Positions 1 through 6,186 of a stretch of DNA of 6,186 nucleotides are shown in pieces. Position numbers and translations under genes: made by a program. This stretch comes from Bryobacterales bacterium (lineage in GTDB: Bacteria; Acidobacteriota; Terriglobia; Bryobacterales; Bryobacteraceae). The notes under the pieces are model-generated. The model made no database searches, was not told the origin of the DNA, and saw only the letters and a program-made list of their open reading frames with translations. The stretch covers positions 1 to 6,186 of the forward strand of contig JANXQZ010000338.1 in NCBI GenBank assembly GCA_025353235.1. Reading direction: 5' to 3'. Positions within the stretch are counted from its first letter, which is position 1; every line of letters begins with the position of its first letter.

Positions 1-2792
1 CCGCTATGGTCGCCGCCGCCAGCGTAGGTATCGATACTCTGATACTGGGGGAACGGACGTAGCGCCTGCTTCACGGTAGCATTGCCGCCCCACTCATTCA
101 CGAAGTTCGGATAGGGCGGAGTAATGCCGGCAGCTACTGCCGCAGGACTCGTGACCAAGCTGTTTAAAACCGCCGTCCCGTACTTCTGCAGGTAGATCGG
201 GTTGACTTGGTTGTACCCGAGCAATTGGGTTTGCAAGTGCGATCCGAGCACCCCGTTGTAGCCAACTTCGACGAGCAAGCTGGAGCTGAGCTGCCGCTGA
301 ATTGAGAAATTGAAGCTGTGCAGAGCCGGCGGCCTAGTCGCTTCCCCTCCCTGGAACCAGGGCATGTTGTCCTTGTTCGAAAAGGAAGGGTCGATGAACG
401 GGGGGATCGGGTAACTTGGGAAACCCTGGCTCAGAATGAACGAGGGCGTAACGCTGTTTCCGCCGACTGCACCGTAAGTTTGAGTGAATCCACGCTGGTG
501 AGTGGAGCCGGTCACAGTGGTAATAGGAGCGAAGGCCAAAGCGTAAGCGGCCCGAACCACCGTCTTTTCGTTGTAGTTATAGGCAGCGCCCAGATGAGGG
601 CCGAAGGCGCCGAAGTAAGAGTCGGCGAGAGTTCGCGACCCAACGCGGCCCGTGCCGGAGCCCGCAAAGATCAAAGCGCCCGGGATGCCATCCCGAGGAT
701 TGATGGTCGTGGGCGAGAAGTCGCTCCACTTGTCGTTGAGTCCCGTAGGAGGAAGCGTGGTTTCCCAGCGCAGACCGGCATTAATCACGAGCTTGCGGCT
801 CATGCGCCAGTCATCCTGGAAAAAGCCCGCGAAATACGGCCATTGCTGTCCAATGAAACGAACCGTATCGATGGATCCGCCATTCGCATATCCAATCAGG
901 AATGATGCAAACGGATTCCCGCCCGCCGTGGTTAGGCTGGTGTCGTTGCCCTTGCCCGTTTCGGTGTTGCTGAACGAAGCGCAGCCGGAGATGCACTGCC
1001 GGCCCAAACCGTTGTAGTGGTTGAGCTGGTACATGCCGCCGAACTTGAAGCTGTGGCTGCCGCGAATCCAGGTGAAATCGTCGTTGTAAGCGTAGACCGT
1101 GTTCTCCGATCCATTATTGGCGTTGCCGCCCCACTGGCTGTAGATATTGCCGCTGGTGAAGAGGTTCAGCAGGTTCTGGTTGCAGTCCGGCACGCCAGCC
1201 AGACAAACTTTATCTTTCCAATTGATGCCGCTCACTACAGTGGCCTGAGGCGGATCGTGCGCTTGACGCCAATTGTTGCCGCCTGCGTAGAAGTGGTTCA
1301 ACTTGGTGGGGCTGAACATGTGGTCCCAACTGAAGCGGACCACGTCACTCTTGTTGCGGGTATCGTTGTAGTTGGCGTAAAGACCGGGGAGCTGCGGCGG
1401 ACCATCCGCGCCAGGCTCCACATACTGTCGCCCATATCCGTAATAACCTGAGATGCGATCTCTCTCGGAAAAAACATGGTCGCCTTTCACGCTGAACTTA
1501 TTTTCGGGGCTGACCTGCGACCCGTTTGTAACCAGGTAGTTATTGTTCACATAAGCGACGGTGCCGGGCGCTGCGCCATTGTTTGGGACAAGCTGTCCGC
1601 CCTTGCCGCTGGCAAACGCCGCGAGTGCTTTGACCGCCACAGGATCGAACAAGTTCTTAGGAATGATGTTGCCCGGGAACTGCTGGCGCGTTACCTTACC
1701 AGTGGAGTCGATCACCTGCGTGGTGGGGTCGTAGACCGGAATGAGCTTGCCGCTGGAATCCACCCACTTGCTGAAATCGCCGTTGTACATCTCAGGAGTG
1801 GGAACGGTGAATGACGCGCCTGTCGCACCCGCCCGATTGCGAAAGCCCTCGTAGCTGGTGAACCAGAACGTCTTGTTGCGGCCATGATAAAGCTTTGGGA
1901 TGTACACTGGACCGCCGGCGCTGAATCCAAAATCATTCTGCTTGTAGATAGGGATCGGCTTGCCCGCGCGGTTCTGAAACCAATTGTTGGCGTCGAAATC
2001 GTTGTTGCGCAGGAAATCATAAGCGGTCCCATGCAGCCGGTTGGTGCCCGACTTCGATACGAAGGTCATGGTGCCGCCGCCCGCGTGGCCATACTCCGCT
2101 TTGAAGCCGTTCGTATCAACCGTGAATTCGGTGACCGCTTCCAGCGAGGGTGCGTTTAACGCTACCCAACTTTGCGAAAGAGCGCGCGTCGTGTTCGTAG
2201 AGACGCCATCGAGCGAGGTGCCGTAGCTGGCCGCCTGGCCTCCGCCCAAACTGAATCCATTGTCCCCGCCGAGCTGTTTTGACTCAGGCGTCAACTGGGC
2301 AAGATCAAATGGGCTGCGAAGAGCGCCGCTGACAACCAGGGGCAACTCGTCCACCTGTTTGTTCGTGACCGTGGTGCTGGACTTGGCATCTTCCGTTTGC
2401 AGTTGAACGGCGCTGGCCTGCACTTCGACGGTTTGCAGAGAACTGCCAATTTCCAGGTTCACATCCGCGCGAACGGTGGTGGCGGCGTCTACCGTGATGC
2501 CAGAAAGCTGAGACGGACGAAAGCCTTCTTTTTCCACGCGCACGTTGTATTTGCTTACTTGCAAGCTGGGGGCTGTGAAATCGCCGCTCGCATTGCTAGA
2601 GAGTGTTAGCGACGTGTTGGTCGCAGAATTGGTGACGACAACCTTGGCGCCTGGTATGACTGCGCCGGTAGTATCTCGAACTGTTCCCTCGATCGTTCCA
2701 CGCTCGGATTGGCCGAACAGGAACGTCCCAACAAACATGAACAGTATGCCTAGACGCCACGCGGCGCTAGCCCGAGGTCGGGAAAACGACAT
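1..2792 (-). CDS. Oar-like TonB-dependent receptor with N-terminal carboxypeptidase-regulatory-like domain (3' end outside window)
   Basis: The reading frame is open from the ATG at 2792 down to base 1, giving about 930 residues with no stop; the C-terminus is missing only because the window ends. The start is supported by AGAGG (bases 2803-2799), six bases upstream of the ATG. Residues 1-28 form a signal peptide: a basic start (MSFSRPRASAAWR), a hydrophobic core (LGILFMFVGTFLF), and probable cleavage near FGQ. Residues 32-115 match a carboxypeptidase-regulatory-like beta-sandwich (GTIEGTVRDTTGAVIPGAKV). A TonB-box-like SLQTVEVQ (118-125) precedes the plug. The plug contains KSGTNRLHGTAYDFLRN starting at residue 247, followed by DANNWF, characteristic of the acidobacterial/Oar group. 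The rest is barrel-like, with alternating aromatic strands such as FFQDDW (657-662) and INAGLRWE. Two short Cys pairs (530/537 and 600/604) could form loop disulfides. Family members usually exceed 1,000 residues, so perhaps 100-250 are missing. The expected role is TonB/ExbBD-energised uptake across, or anchoring at, the outer membrane. The substrate cannot be read from sequence; oligosaccharide or peptide ligands are guesses. Confidence 0.93.
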   Translation of the reverse strand, partial: MSFSRPRASAAWRLGILFMFVGTFLFGQSERGTIEGTVRDTTGAVIPGAKVVVTNSATNTSLTLSSNASGDFTAPSLQVSKYNVRVEKEGFRPSQLSGITVDAATTVRADVNLEIGSSLQTVEVQASAVQLQTEDAKSSTTVTNKQVDELPLVVSGALRSPFDLAQLTPESKQLGGDNGFSLGGGQAASYGTSLDGVSTNTTRALSQSWVALNAPSLEAVTEFTVDTNGFKAEYGHAGGGTMTFVSKSGTNRLHGTAYDFLRNNDFDANNWFQNRAGKPIPIYKQNDFGFSAGGPVYIPKLYHGRNKTFWFTSYEGFRNRAGATGASFTVPTPEMYNGDFSKWVDSSGKLIPVYDPTTQVIDSTGKVTRQQFPGNIIPKNLFDPVAVKALAAFASGKGGQLVPNNGAAPGTVAYVNNNYLVTNGSQVSPENKFSVKGDHVFSERDRISGYYGYGRQYVEPGADGPPQLPGLYANYNDTRNKSDVVRFSWDHMFSPTKLNHFYAGGNNWRQAHDPPQATVVSGINWKDKVCLAGVPDCNQNLLNLFTSGNIYSQWGGNANNGSENTVYAYNDDFTWIRGSHSFKFGGMYQLNHYNGLGRQCISGCASFSNTETGKGNDTSLTTAGGNPFASFLIGYANGGSIDTVRFIGQQWPYFAGFFQDDWRMSRKLVINAGLRWETTLPPTGLNDKWSDFSPTTINPRDGIPGALIFAGSGTGRVGSRTLADSYFGAFGPHLGAAYNYNEKTVVRAAYALAFAPITTVTGSTHQRGFTQTYGAVGGNSVTPSFILSQGFPSYPIPPFIDPSFSNKDNMPWFQGGEATRPPALHSFNFSIQRQLSSSLLVEVGYNGVLGSHLQTQLLGYNQVNPIYLQKYGTAVLNSLVTSPAAVAAGITPPYPNFVNEWGGNATVKQALRPFPQYQSIDTYAGGGDHS

Positions 2793-2943
2793 AGTTAACC
2801 TCTTGTAATAGCCCTGAATTTTCGTTTGAGCGAATTATGCCCTTAAGTGTATCATCGGCGCTTCGAACAAAAGCGTGCTGCTTCTGATTGGCACCATATC
2901 GCATCATCTGCTGCTGGCGATTTTTAACTCAGCCGTCGACTTT

Positions 2944-3032
2944 GTAGGGCAGGTTGCCATCCTGCGGCGGGTCATTAACCCGCCATTTTGCGCCGATTAT
3001 CAATCGGCGAGCAGGATGCCATCCTGCCCCAC
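2944..3032. repeat. Compound palindromic (REP-like) element: four tandem hairpins bounded by an inverted repeat
   Basis: Four back-to-back stem-loops are seen directly. Hairpin 1 pairs GCAGG 2949-2953 with CCTGC 2961-2965; one T-T mismatch then allows a further T-A pair around loop GCC. Hairpin 2 pairs GGCGGGT 2966-2972 with ACCCGCC 2978-2984 (loop CATTA). Hairpin 3 pairs CGCCGATT 2991-2998 with AATCGGCG 3002-3009 (loop ATC). Hairpin 4 pairs GCAGGAT 3011-3017 with ATCCTGC 3021-3027 (loop GCC). The outer 22-base arms, 2944-2965 and 3011-3032, are also inverted copies of each other at 19 of 22 positions, so the whole element could instead fold as one long stem enclosing hairpins 2 and 3. Lying between two gene starts, it is not a terminator for either neighbour. 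It resembles dispersed REP/BIME-type repeats; the family assignment is an inference, because only one copy is in view. Confidence 0.8.
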
Positions 3033-3082
3033 ACGGCGCTGCTGAGATTTCGTACCGCAAGTACTAATCTAGCCGCTGATTC

Positions 3083-3103
3083 CTCCTCTTCAACAACGAG
3101 GAG
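3083..3103 (+). promoter_or_regulatory. Ribosome binding site of the DUF1800 gene inside a possible hairpin
   Basis: GAGGAG (3098-3103) is a strong Shine-Dalgarno sequence eight bases before the ATG at 3112 and fixes that start. Just upstream, CTCCTC (3083-3088) is its exact complement, with a nine-base loop between them (TTCAACAAC). In the mRNA this 6-bp, mostly GC stem would hide the whole ribosome binding site. The upstream arm also looks like the 16S rRNA anti-Shine-Dalgarno (CCTCC). The pairing is seen in the sequence; translational control by it is an inference, and a 6-bp stem can arise by chance. Confidence 0.5.
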
Positions 3104-3111
3104 CACGAAAT

Positions 3112-5694
3112 ATGAAGAATCGCGTCTTGCGGATCGCTTTCGCCCTGCTGTGGGTGAGTCCAGCGGTCCTGGCGGTCGGAACAATCGTAGTGAAGCCGGC
3201 AAATGACTCATTAGTCGTTGGAGGGCAGAGACTCTTTAGCGCAACGGTGAGCGGACTCGCGAGCAGCGGAGTAGCCTGGTCGGTGAACAGCGTGCCAGGG
3301 GGCAACTCCATGTTTGGCACCATCAATGCCAACGGGTTGTACACCGCGCCGACGGCTGTACCCTCTCCCAATCCAGTCACGGTAACGGCGACCAGCACCG
3401 TGGACATGACCATATCCGGCTCCACGGGAGCGACAATCAAAACACTAGGGCCGACTCTCACTAGCGTTACGCCGTCTACTTTTACGGCGGGCCCATTCAC
3501 CGTCAAAATCACAGGCTCGGGATTTCAGCCGGGAGCCGTTGCGTACCTCGGAAACACCGCCCAGACAACGCAATTTGTTTCATCCGCGCAACTCAGCGTG
3601 ACGGGAACGGCCGCCGTCGGGACTCAGCCGTTTCGCGTGGTGAATCCGGGTTCGATGTTCTCCTCTCCCATTTATGTCAGCGTAACGAGCGGAGGCGGAG
3701 GTGGCGGAACCCTTACGGTCCAGCCCGCGACTGCGACGGTCGCGGTCGGCTTGACGCAGCAGTTTACGGCGCAGAACGCTGGGGCGGGGTTGGCTTGGTC
3801 CGTTAACGGAACGGTGGGCGGAAACGCGGCCTCGGGCCTGATCGACACGTCGGGACTCTATACGGCACCTCCCAGCTTGCCGAATCCGGCCACGGTCACA
3901 GTGACCGCTAGTGCGGGGGGTAGTACGGCCAATGCGACTGTCACGATCATCAGCAACCAGCCAGCAACCATCACGCTGGTAAATCCCGCGCCTGTCCCGG
4001 TTGGAGTCTTCAGCCTGACGATCAGCGGCACGGGCTTTAGCGCATCTTCGACAGCATCGCTCGGGGCGGTGCCGATGTCCACGCAATACGTTTCTCCCAC
4101 AACGCTGACGGCTGTGGGGTATGCCAGCCAAGCCGGAAATTCAAATATCACAGTGGCGAATGGCGCAGTCGTATCGCAACCCTTCGCTGTACAGGTGGGG
4201 GTTGCCAACCCTCTGGTTTCCAGCAGCGCAGCGCGACGGTTTCTGGAGCAGGGCGCCTTCGGGCCGACTCCCGCCGACGCCACGCACGTGCAGCAGGTCG
4301 GACTGCAGGGCTGGATCAACGAGCAGTTCGCCCTGGCCAAGACTTCGAATTATCAAGTGTCGGGCAGCCAAGGCAATATGCCGCCGCGCTTCGTTTCGAA
4401 TGCGGTGATGCAGCCGGACCAGCTTCGCCAGCGAGTGGCATTCGCGTACAGCCAGATCTTCGTCAGCTCCCTCAATACAAACATTTGGAGCAGCATCATG
4501 GGCCCTTATCAGGACATGCTGCTGAGCGACGCGTTCGTGAACTTTCGGCAAATCATTCAGGATGTGACGCTAAACCCGGCCATGGGCCAGTTCCTCAATA
4601 TGGCCAACAACGCTAAGGGCAATGCGCTGGGAACTATTCTGCCCAATGAGAATTACGCGCGCGAGGTGATGCAGCTATTCACGATTGGCACGTCCATGCT
4701 GAATCCCGACGGCATGCCGCAGCTCGATGCGCAAGGGAATTTCATTCCTACCTACACGCAGCAGACCGTGGCCGAATTTGCCCGGGTCTTTACCGGCTGG
4801 ACCAATCAGCCAACCAGCGGACCGGTCAATTGGGGCGCCTATATTAATCCGGCCGGCCCTATGGTGCCCTATCAGCCCATGCACGACACCAACGCCAAGA
4901 ACATTTTATACGGCGTTGTTCTGCCAGCCGGGCAGACGGCGCAACAAGATTTGGCAGGGGGTCTCGACAACCTTTACAACCACCCAAATGCGGGTCCGTT
5001 CATCGGCAAGCAGCTCATCCAGCACTTGGTGAAGAGCAATCCTACTCCGGCCTACGTGGCGCGAGTGGCGGCCGCTTTCAACGATAACGGCCAAGGCGTG
5101 CGAGGCGACATGAAGGCCGTGATCTCAGCGGTGCTGCTCGATCCCGAAGCGCGGGCAAACGATGCGGGCGGCATGGACCAGCCGACAGACGGTCATCTGC
5201 AAGAGCCCGTGCTGTTCTTGGCTGGATTTCTGCGCGCCTTGAACGCGCAGGTGAACGATCAGAATTATTTCTCCTGGGACCTGTACAACATGAGCCAGGA
5301 CATCTTTAACCCGCCCAGCGTTTTCAACTACTATTCACCCCGATACGGCGTTCCCGGCGCGGGCATCACCGGCGGCGAATTCCAGATCTATACGCCCGCG
5401 ACATCGCTCTACCGCGACAACTTAGTTTCAAGCCTGTTCGGAAATTATCAAGCATCGATTCAGACGAACGGACCCGGCACCACCGTGGATCTGACGCCTT
5501 ACGTGACACTAGCCACAACGCCGAGCCAGCTCGTAGACGCGCTCGATATCGCGCTCACTCACGGCGACATGCCTTCCACGATGAAACAGATTCTCGTCTC
5601 GGCTGTGCAGGCGGAAGGCGGGGGCAACCTGCGGCGGGTTCAGACGGCTCTGTACTTGATTCTTGCGTCCAGCTACTACAACGTGTGGCACTGA
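3112..5694 (+). CDS. Secreted DUF1800 family protein with duplicated Ig-like/IPT-like N-terminal modules
   Basis: Complete 860-residue protein starting at an ATG eight bases after GAGGAG and ending with TGA at 5692-5694. Residues 1-21 are a Sec signal peptide (MKNRVLRIAFALLWVSPAVLA) with an Ala-x-Ala-like end. Next come an Ig-like module (22-108; WSVN at 56-59, GLYTAP at 75-80), an IPT/TIG-like module (113-193; ITGSGF...LGN), a six-glycine linker (194-199), a second Ig-like module (200-279; WSVN at 229-232, GLYTAP at 248-253) and a second IPT-like module (284-366). The DUF1800 domain fills 369-860: AARRFLEQGAFGPT (373-386), LRQRVAFAYSQIF (438-450), the hallmark NENYAREVMQLFTIG (512-526), FTGW (near 560), HPNAGPFIGKQLIQ (624-637), and NPPSVFNYYSP (733-743). 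DUF1800 has no established enzymatic activity; family members are exported and usually paired with DUF1501, as here. The protein probably acts in the periplasm or at the cell surface, with the beta-sandwich modules as a stalk or binding region. Translation may be affected by the upstream hairpin. Confidence 0.95.
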   Translation: MKNRVLRIAFALLWVSPAVLAVGTIVVKPANDSLVVGGQRLFSATVSGLASSGVAWSVNSVPGGNSMFGTINANGLYTAPTAVPSPNPVTVTATSTVDMTISGSTGATIKTLGPTLTSVTPSTFTAGPFTVKITGSGFQPGAVAYLGNTAQTTQFVSSAQLSVTGTAAVGTQPFRVVNPGSMFSSPIYVSVTSGGGGGGTLTVQPATATVAVGLTQQFTAQNAGAGLAWSVNGTVGGNAASGLIDTSGLYTAPPSLPNPATVTVTASAGGSTANATVTIISNQPATITLVNPAPVPVGVFSLTISGTGFSASSTASLGAVPMSTQYVSPTTLTAVGYASQAGNSNITVANGAVVSQPFAVQVGVANPLVSSSAARRFLEQGAFGPTPADATHVQQVGLQGWINEQFALAKTSNYQVSGSQGNMPPRFVSNAVMQPDQLRQRVAFAYSQIFVSSLNTNIWSSIMGPYQDMLLSDAFVNFRQIIQDVTLNPAMGQFLNMANNAKGNALGTILPNENYAREVMQLFTIGTSMLNPDGMPQLDAQGNFIPTYTQQTVAEFARVFTGWTNQPTSGPVNWGAYINPAGPMVPYQPMHDTNAKNILYGVVLPAGQTAQQDLAGGLDNLYNHPNAGPFIGKQLIQHLVKSNPTPAYVARVAAAFNDNGQGVRGDMKAVISAVLLDPEARANDAGGMDQPTDGHLQEPVLFLAGFLRALNAQVNDQNYFSWDLYNMSQDIFNPPSVFNYYSPRYGVPGAGITGGEFQIYTPATSLYRDNLVSSLFGNYQASIQTNGPGTTVDLTPYVTLATTPSQLVDALDIALTHGDMPSTMKQILVSAVQAEGGGNLRRVQTALYLILASSYYNVWH
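3175..4209 (+). repeat. Two-copy Ig-like + IPT-like module inside the DUF1800 gene
   Basis: The N-terminal region of the protein has an A-B-A-B layout (copy 1 residues 22-193, copy 2 residues 200-366). In both A modules a WSVN motif is followed at identical spacing by GLYTAP (Trp56 to Tyr77 and Trp229 to Tyr250, 21 residues each), with a GG pair and a PxP-VTVTA strand at matching positions. Both B modules share the strand pattern (V/L)TxxxPxxxxxGxFxxxIxGxGF, then an LG turn, TQ(F/Y)VS, and a final QPF/SSP-V strand. DNA identity between the copies is low, so this is an old duplication or acquisition of two related modules, not a recent tandem copy. Domain naming is from pattern recognition only. 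Confidence 0.7.
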
Positions 5695-5725
5695 TCGCGC
5701 CACGAACTATATAAAGGAGACTCTC

Positions 5726-6186
5726 ATGTTAATTCAATCGAGAAGAAATTTCATGCGGATCGGACTGAAGTCCGTTGCCGCTTTAGGCGCGATCGGCGCG
5801 ATGGGCAAGTTCGGCGAGATGAACGCGCTGGGGGCTGGCGGCAACTATCGAGCCTTGGTCTGCATTTTCCTGGCGGGCGGCAACGACGGTCACAACACGG
5901 TGATCCCGATCCAGACCGCTGCGCAGAACTTCGGACTATACCAGAACGGTCGAGGCGCCGTCGGCTTAGCGCAAGCATCCCTGCTCCCGGTGGTTACCAA
6001 GAGCAACGATACGTACGGCCTGCATCCAAGGCTCACGGAGATGCAAGCGCTGTATCAGCAGGGCAAGGCGGCGATCCTGGCCAATGTCGGAATGCTGGTG
6101 CAACCGATCGTTGATCGCACCGCGTACAACGCTGGCGTGCCGGTTCCCTCCAATCTGTTTTCGCATTCGGACCAGACTACCGCTTG
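5726..6186 (+). CDS. DUF1501 family protein with Tat signal peptide (5' part only)
   Basis: An open frame of 153 codons runs from the ATG at 5726 to the window edge. AAGGAGA (5714-5720), five bases upstream, is a strong ribosome binding site and fixes the start. The N-terminus holds a twin-arginine signal, SRRNFMR (residues 5-11), followed by an alanine/glycine-rich stretch (SVAALGAIGAMG), so export of the folded protein by the Tat pathway is expected. Family hallmarks are LAGGNDGHNTVIP (49-61), the GLHPRL...LYQQGKAAILANVG segment, and FSHSDQ (145-150). DUF1501 proteins are usually about 400-500 residues, so about two-thirds is missing. The family is distantly related to the sulfatase/alkaline-phosphatase fold, but no activity is established for this branch. 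The gene begins 31 bases after the DUF1800 stop with no terminator between them, so the two genes are very likely co-transcribed, the standard arrangement for this pair. Confidence 0.93.
   Translation, partial: MLIQSRRNFMRIGLKSVAALGAIGAMGKFGEMNALGAGGNYRALVCIFLAGGNDGHNTVIPIQTAAQNFGLYQNGRGAVGLAQASLLPVVTKSNDTYGLHPRLTEMQALYQQGKAAILANVGMLVQPIVDRTAYNAGVPVPSNLFSHSDQTTA

Larger units (their letters stand above)
2793..3111. other. Divergent intergenic region between the receptor and the DUF1800 gene
   Basis: About 319 bases separate the two divergent start codons, so the promoters for both directions should lie here. On the minus strand a -10-like CATAAT (bases 2839-2834) sits about 40 bases upstream of the receptor ATG, but no matching -35 was found at 16-18 bases. 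On the plus strand, ACTAAT (3063-3068) is a weak -10 candidate, also without a good -35. The region holds the compound palindromic element at 2944-3032 and a Shine-Dalgarno-covering hairpin at 3083-3103, listed separately. A small 5-bp stem (CGCTT 2859-2863 with AAGCG 2871-2875) may be chance. No small gene with a credible ribosome binding site was recognised. Confidence 0.8.

Noticed and set aside
318..905. Plus-strand open frame of 195 codons, and others at 1017-1451 and 1476-1814
   Set aside because: They lie antisense within the receptor gene, whose minus-strand frame is continuous and matches a known family throughout. Their translations are rich in Arg, Ala and Val with no recognisable domain and no convincing ribosome binding site.
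2834..2876. Sigma-70 promoter for the receptor and a 5-bp hairpin at 2859-2875
   Set aside because: CATAAT on the minus strand resembles a -10 box but has no -35 at suitable spacing, and the short stem is within what chance would give. Mentioned in the intergenic entry only.
2944..3032. Hairpins as an intrinsic terminator or a CRISPR array
   Set aside because: Both neighbouring genes start here instead of ending, and no T-run follows any stem. The repeats are palindromes with no regular spacers, so it is not a CRISPR array.
2975..3211. Possible small genes on either strand across the intergenic palindromes (2975-3211 minus, 2988-3206 plus)
   Set aside because: They run through the hairpin element and into the signal peptide region of the DUF1800 gene. 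The translations are low-complexity and lack features of a real small protein.
3090..3512. Minus-strand open frame of 140 codons over the start of the DUF1800 gene, plus 3580-4131 and 3858-4340
   Set aside because: They are shadows of the GC-rich DUF1800 gene; the plus frame has a signal peptide, domain motifs and a strong ribosome binding site, while these have none.
5695..5725. Terminator between the DUF1800 and DUF1501 genes
   Set aside because: The 31-base gap has no stem followed by a T-run and contains the ribosome binding site of the next gene; co-transcription is the better reading.

Overview
The window looks like a piece of an acidobacterial chromosome (phylum Acidobacteriota, probably class Terriglobia). 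This is an inference from protein families, not from a marker gene. Two features support it: a large Oar-like TonB-dependent receptor with an N-terminal carboxypeptidase-regulatory-like domain, and a DUF1800/DUF1501 gene pair whose DUF1800 member carries Ig-like and IPT-like repeats. Both are typical of Acidobacteriota; the DUF1800/DUF1501 pair also occurs in Planctomycetota and other Gram-negative phyla. The DNA is moderately GC-rich and densely coding.

Layout: bases 1-2792 on the minus strand encode the first ~930 residues of the TonB-dependent outer-membrane receptor; its 3' end lies beyond the left edge. Bases 2793-3111 are a divergent intergenic region. It contains an 89-bp compound palindromic element (2944-3032) made of four consecutive hairpins bounded by a 22-bp imperfect inverted repeat, and a small hairpin that would cover the Shine-Dalgarno sequence of the rightward gene. 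Bases 3112-5694 on the plus strand encode a complete 860-residue secreted protein: a Sec signal peptide, an Ig-like/IPT-like module that occurs twice, then a DUF1800 domain. After a 31-base gap with a strong ribosome binding site, bases 5726-6186 begin a DUF1501 protein with a twin-arginine signal peptide; it is cut by the right edge.

How the genes may work together: the DUF1800 and DUF1501 genes are almost certainly one transcription unit and are a well-known conserved pair of exported proteins without a settled biochemical function. The receptor reads away from them from the shared intergenic region. A joint role at the cell envelope (surface or periplasmic handling of a substrate, plus outer-membrane transport) is plausible, but only the arrangement supports it. 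No RNA gene, insertion sequence, CRISPR array or convincing sigma-70 promoter was seen. The most unusual non-coding signal is the multi-hairpin element between the divergent genes.
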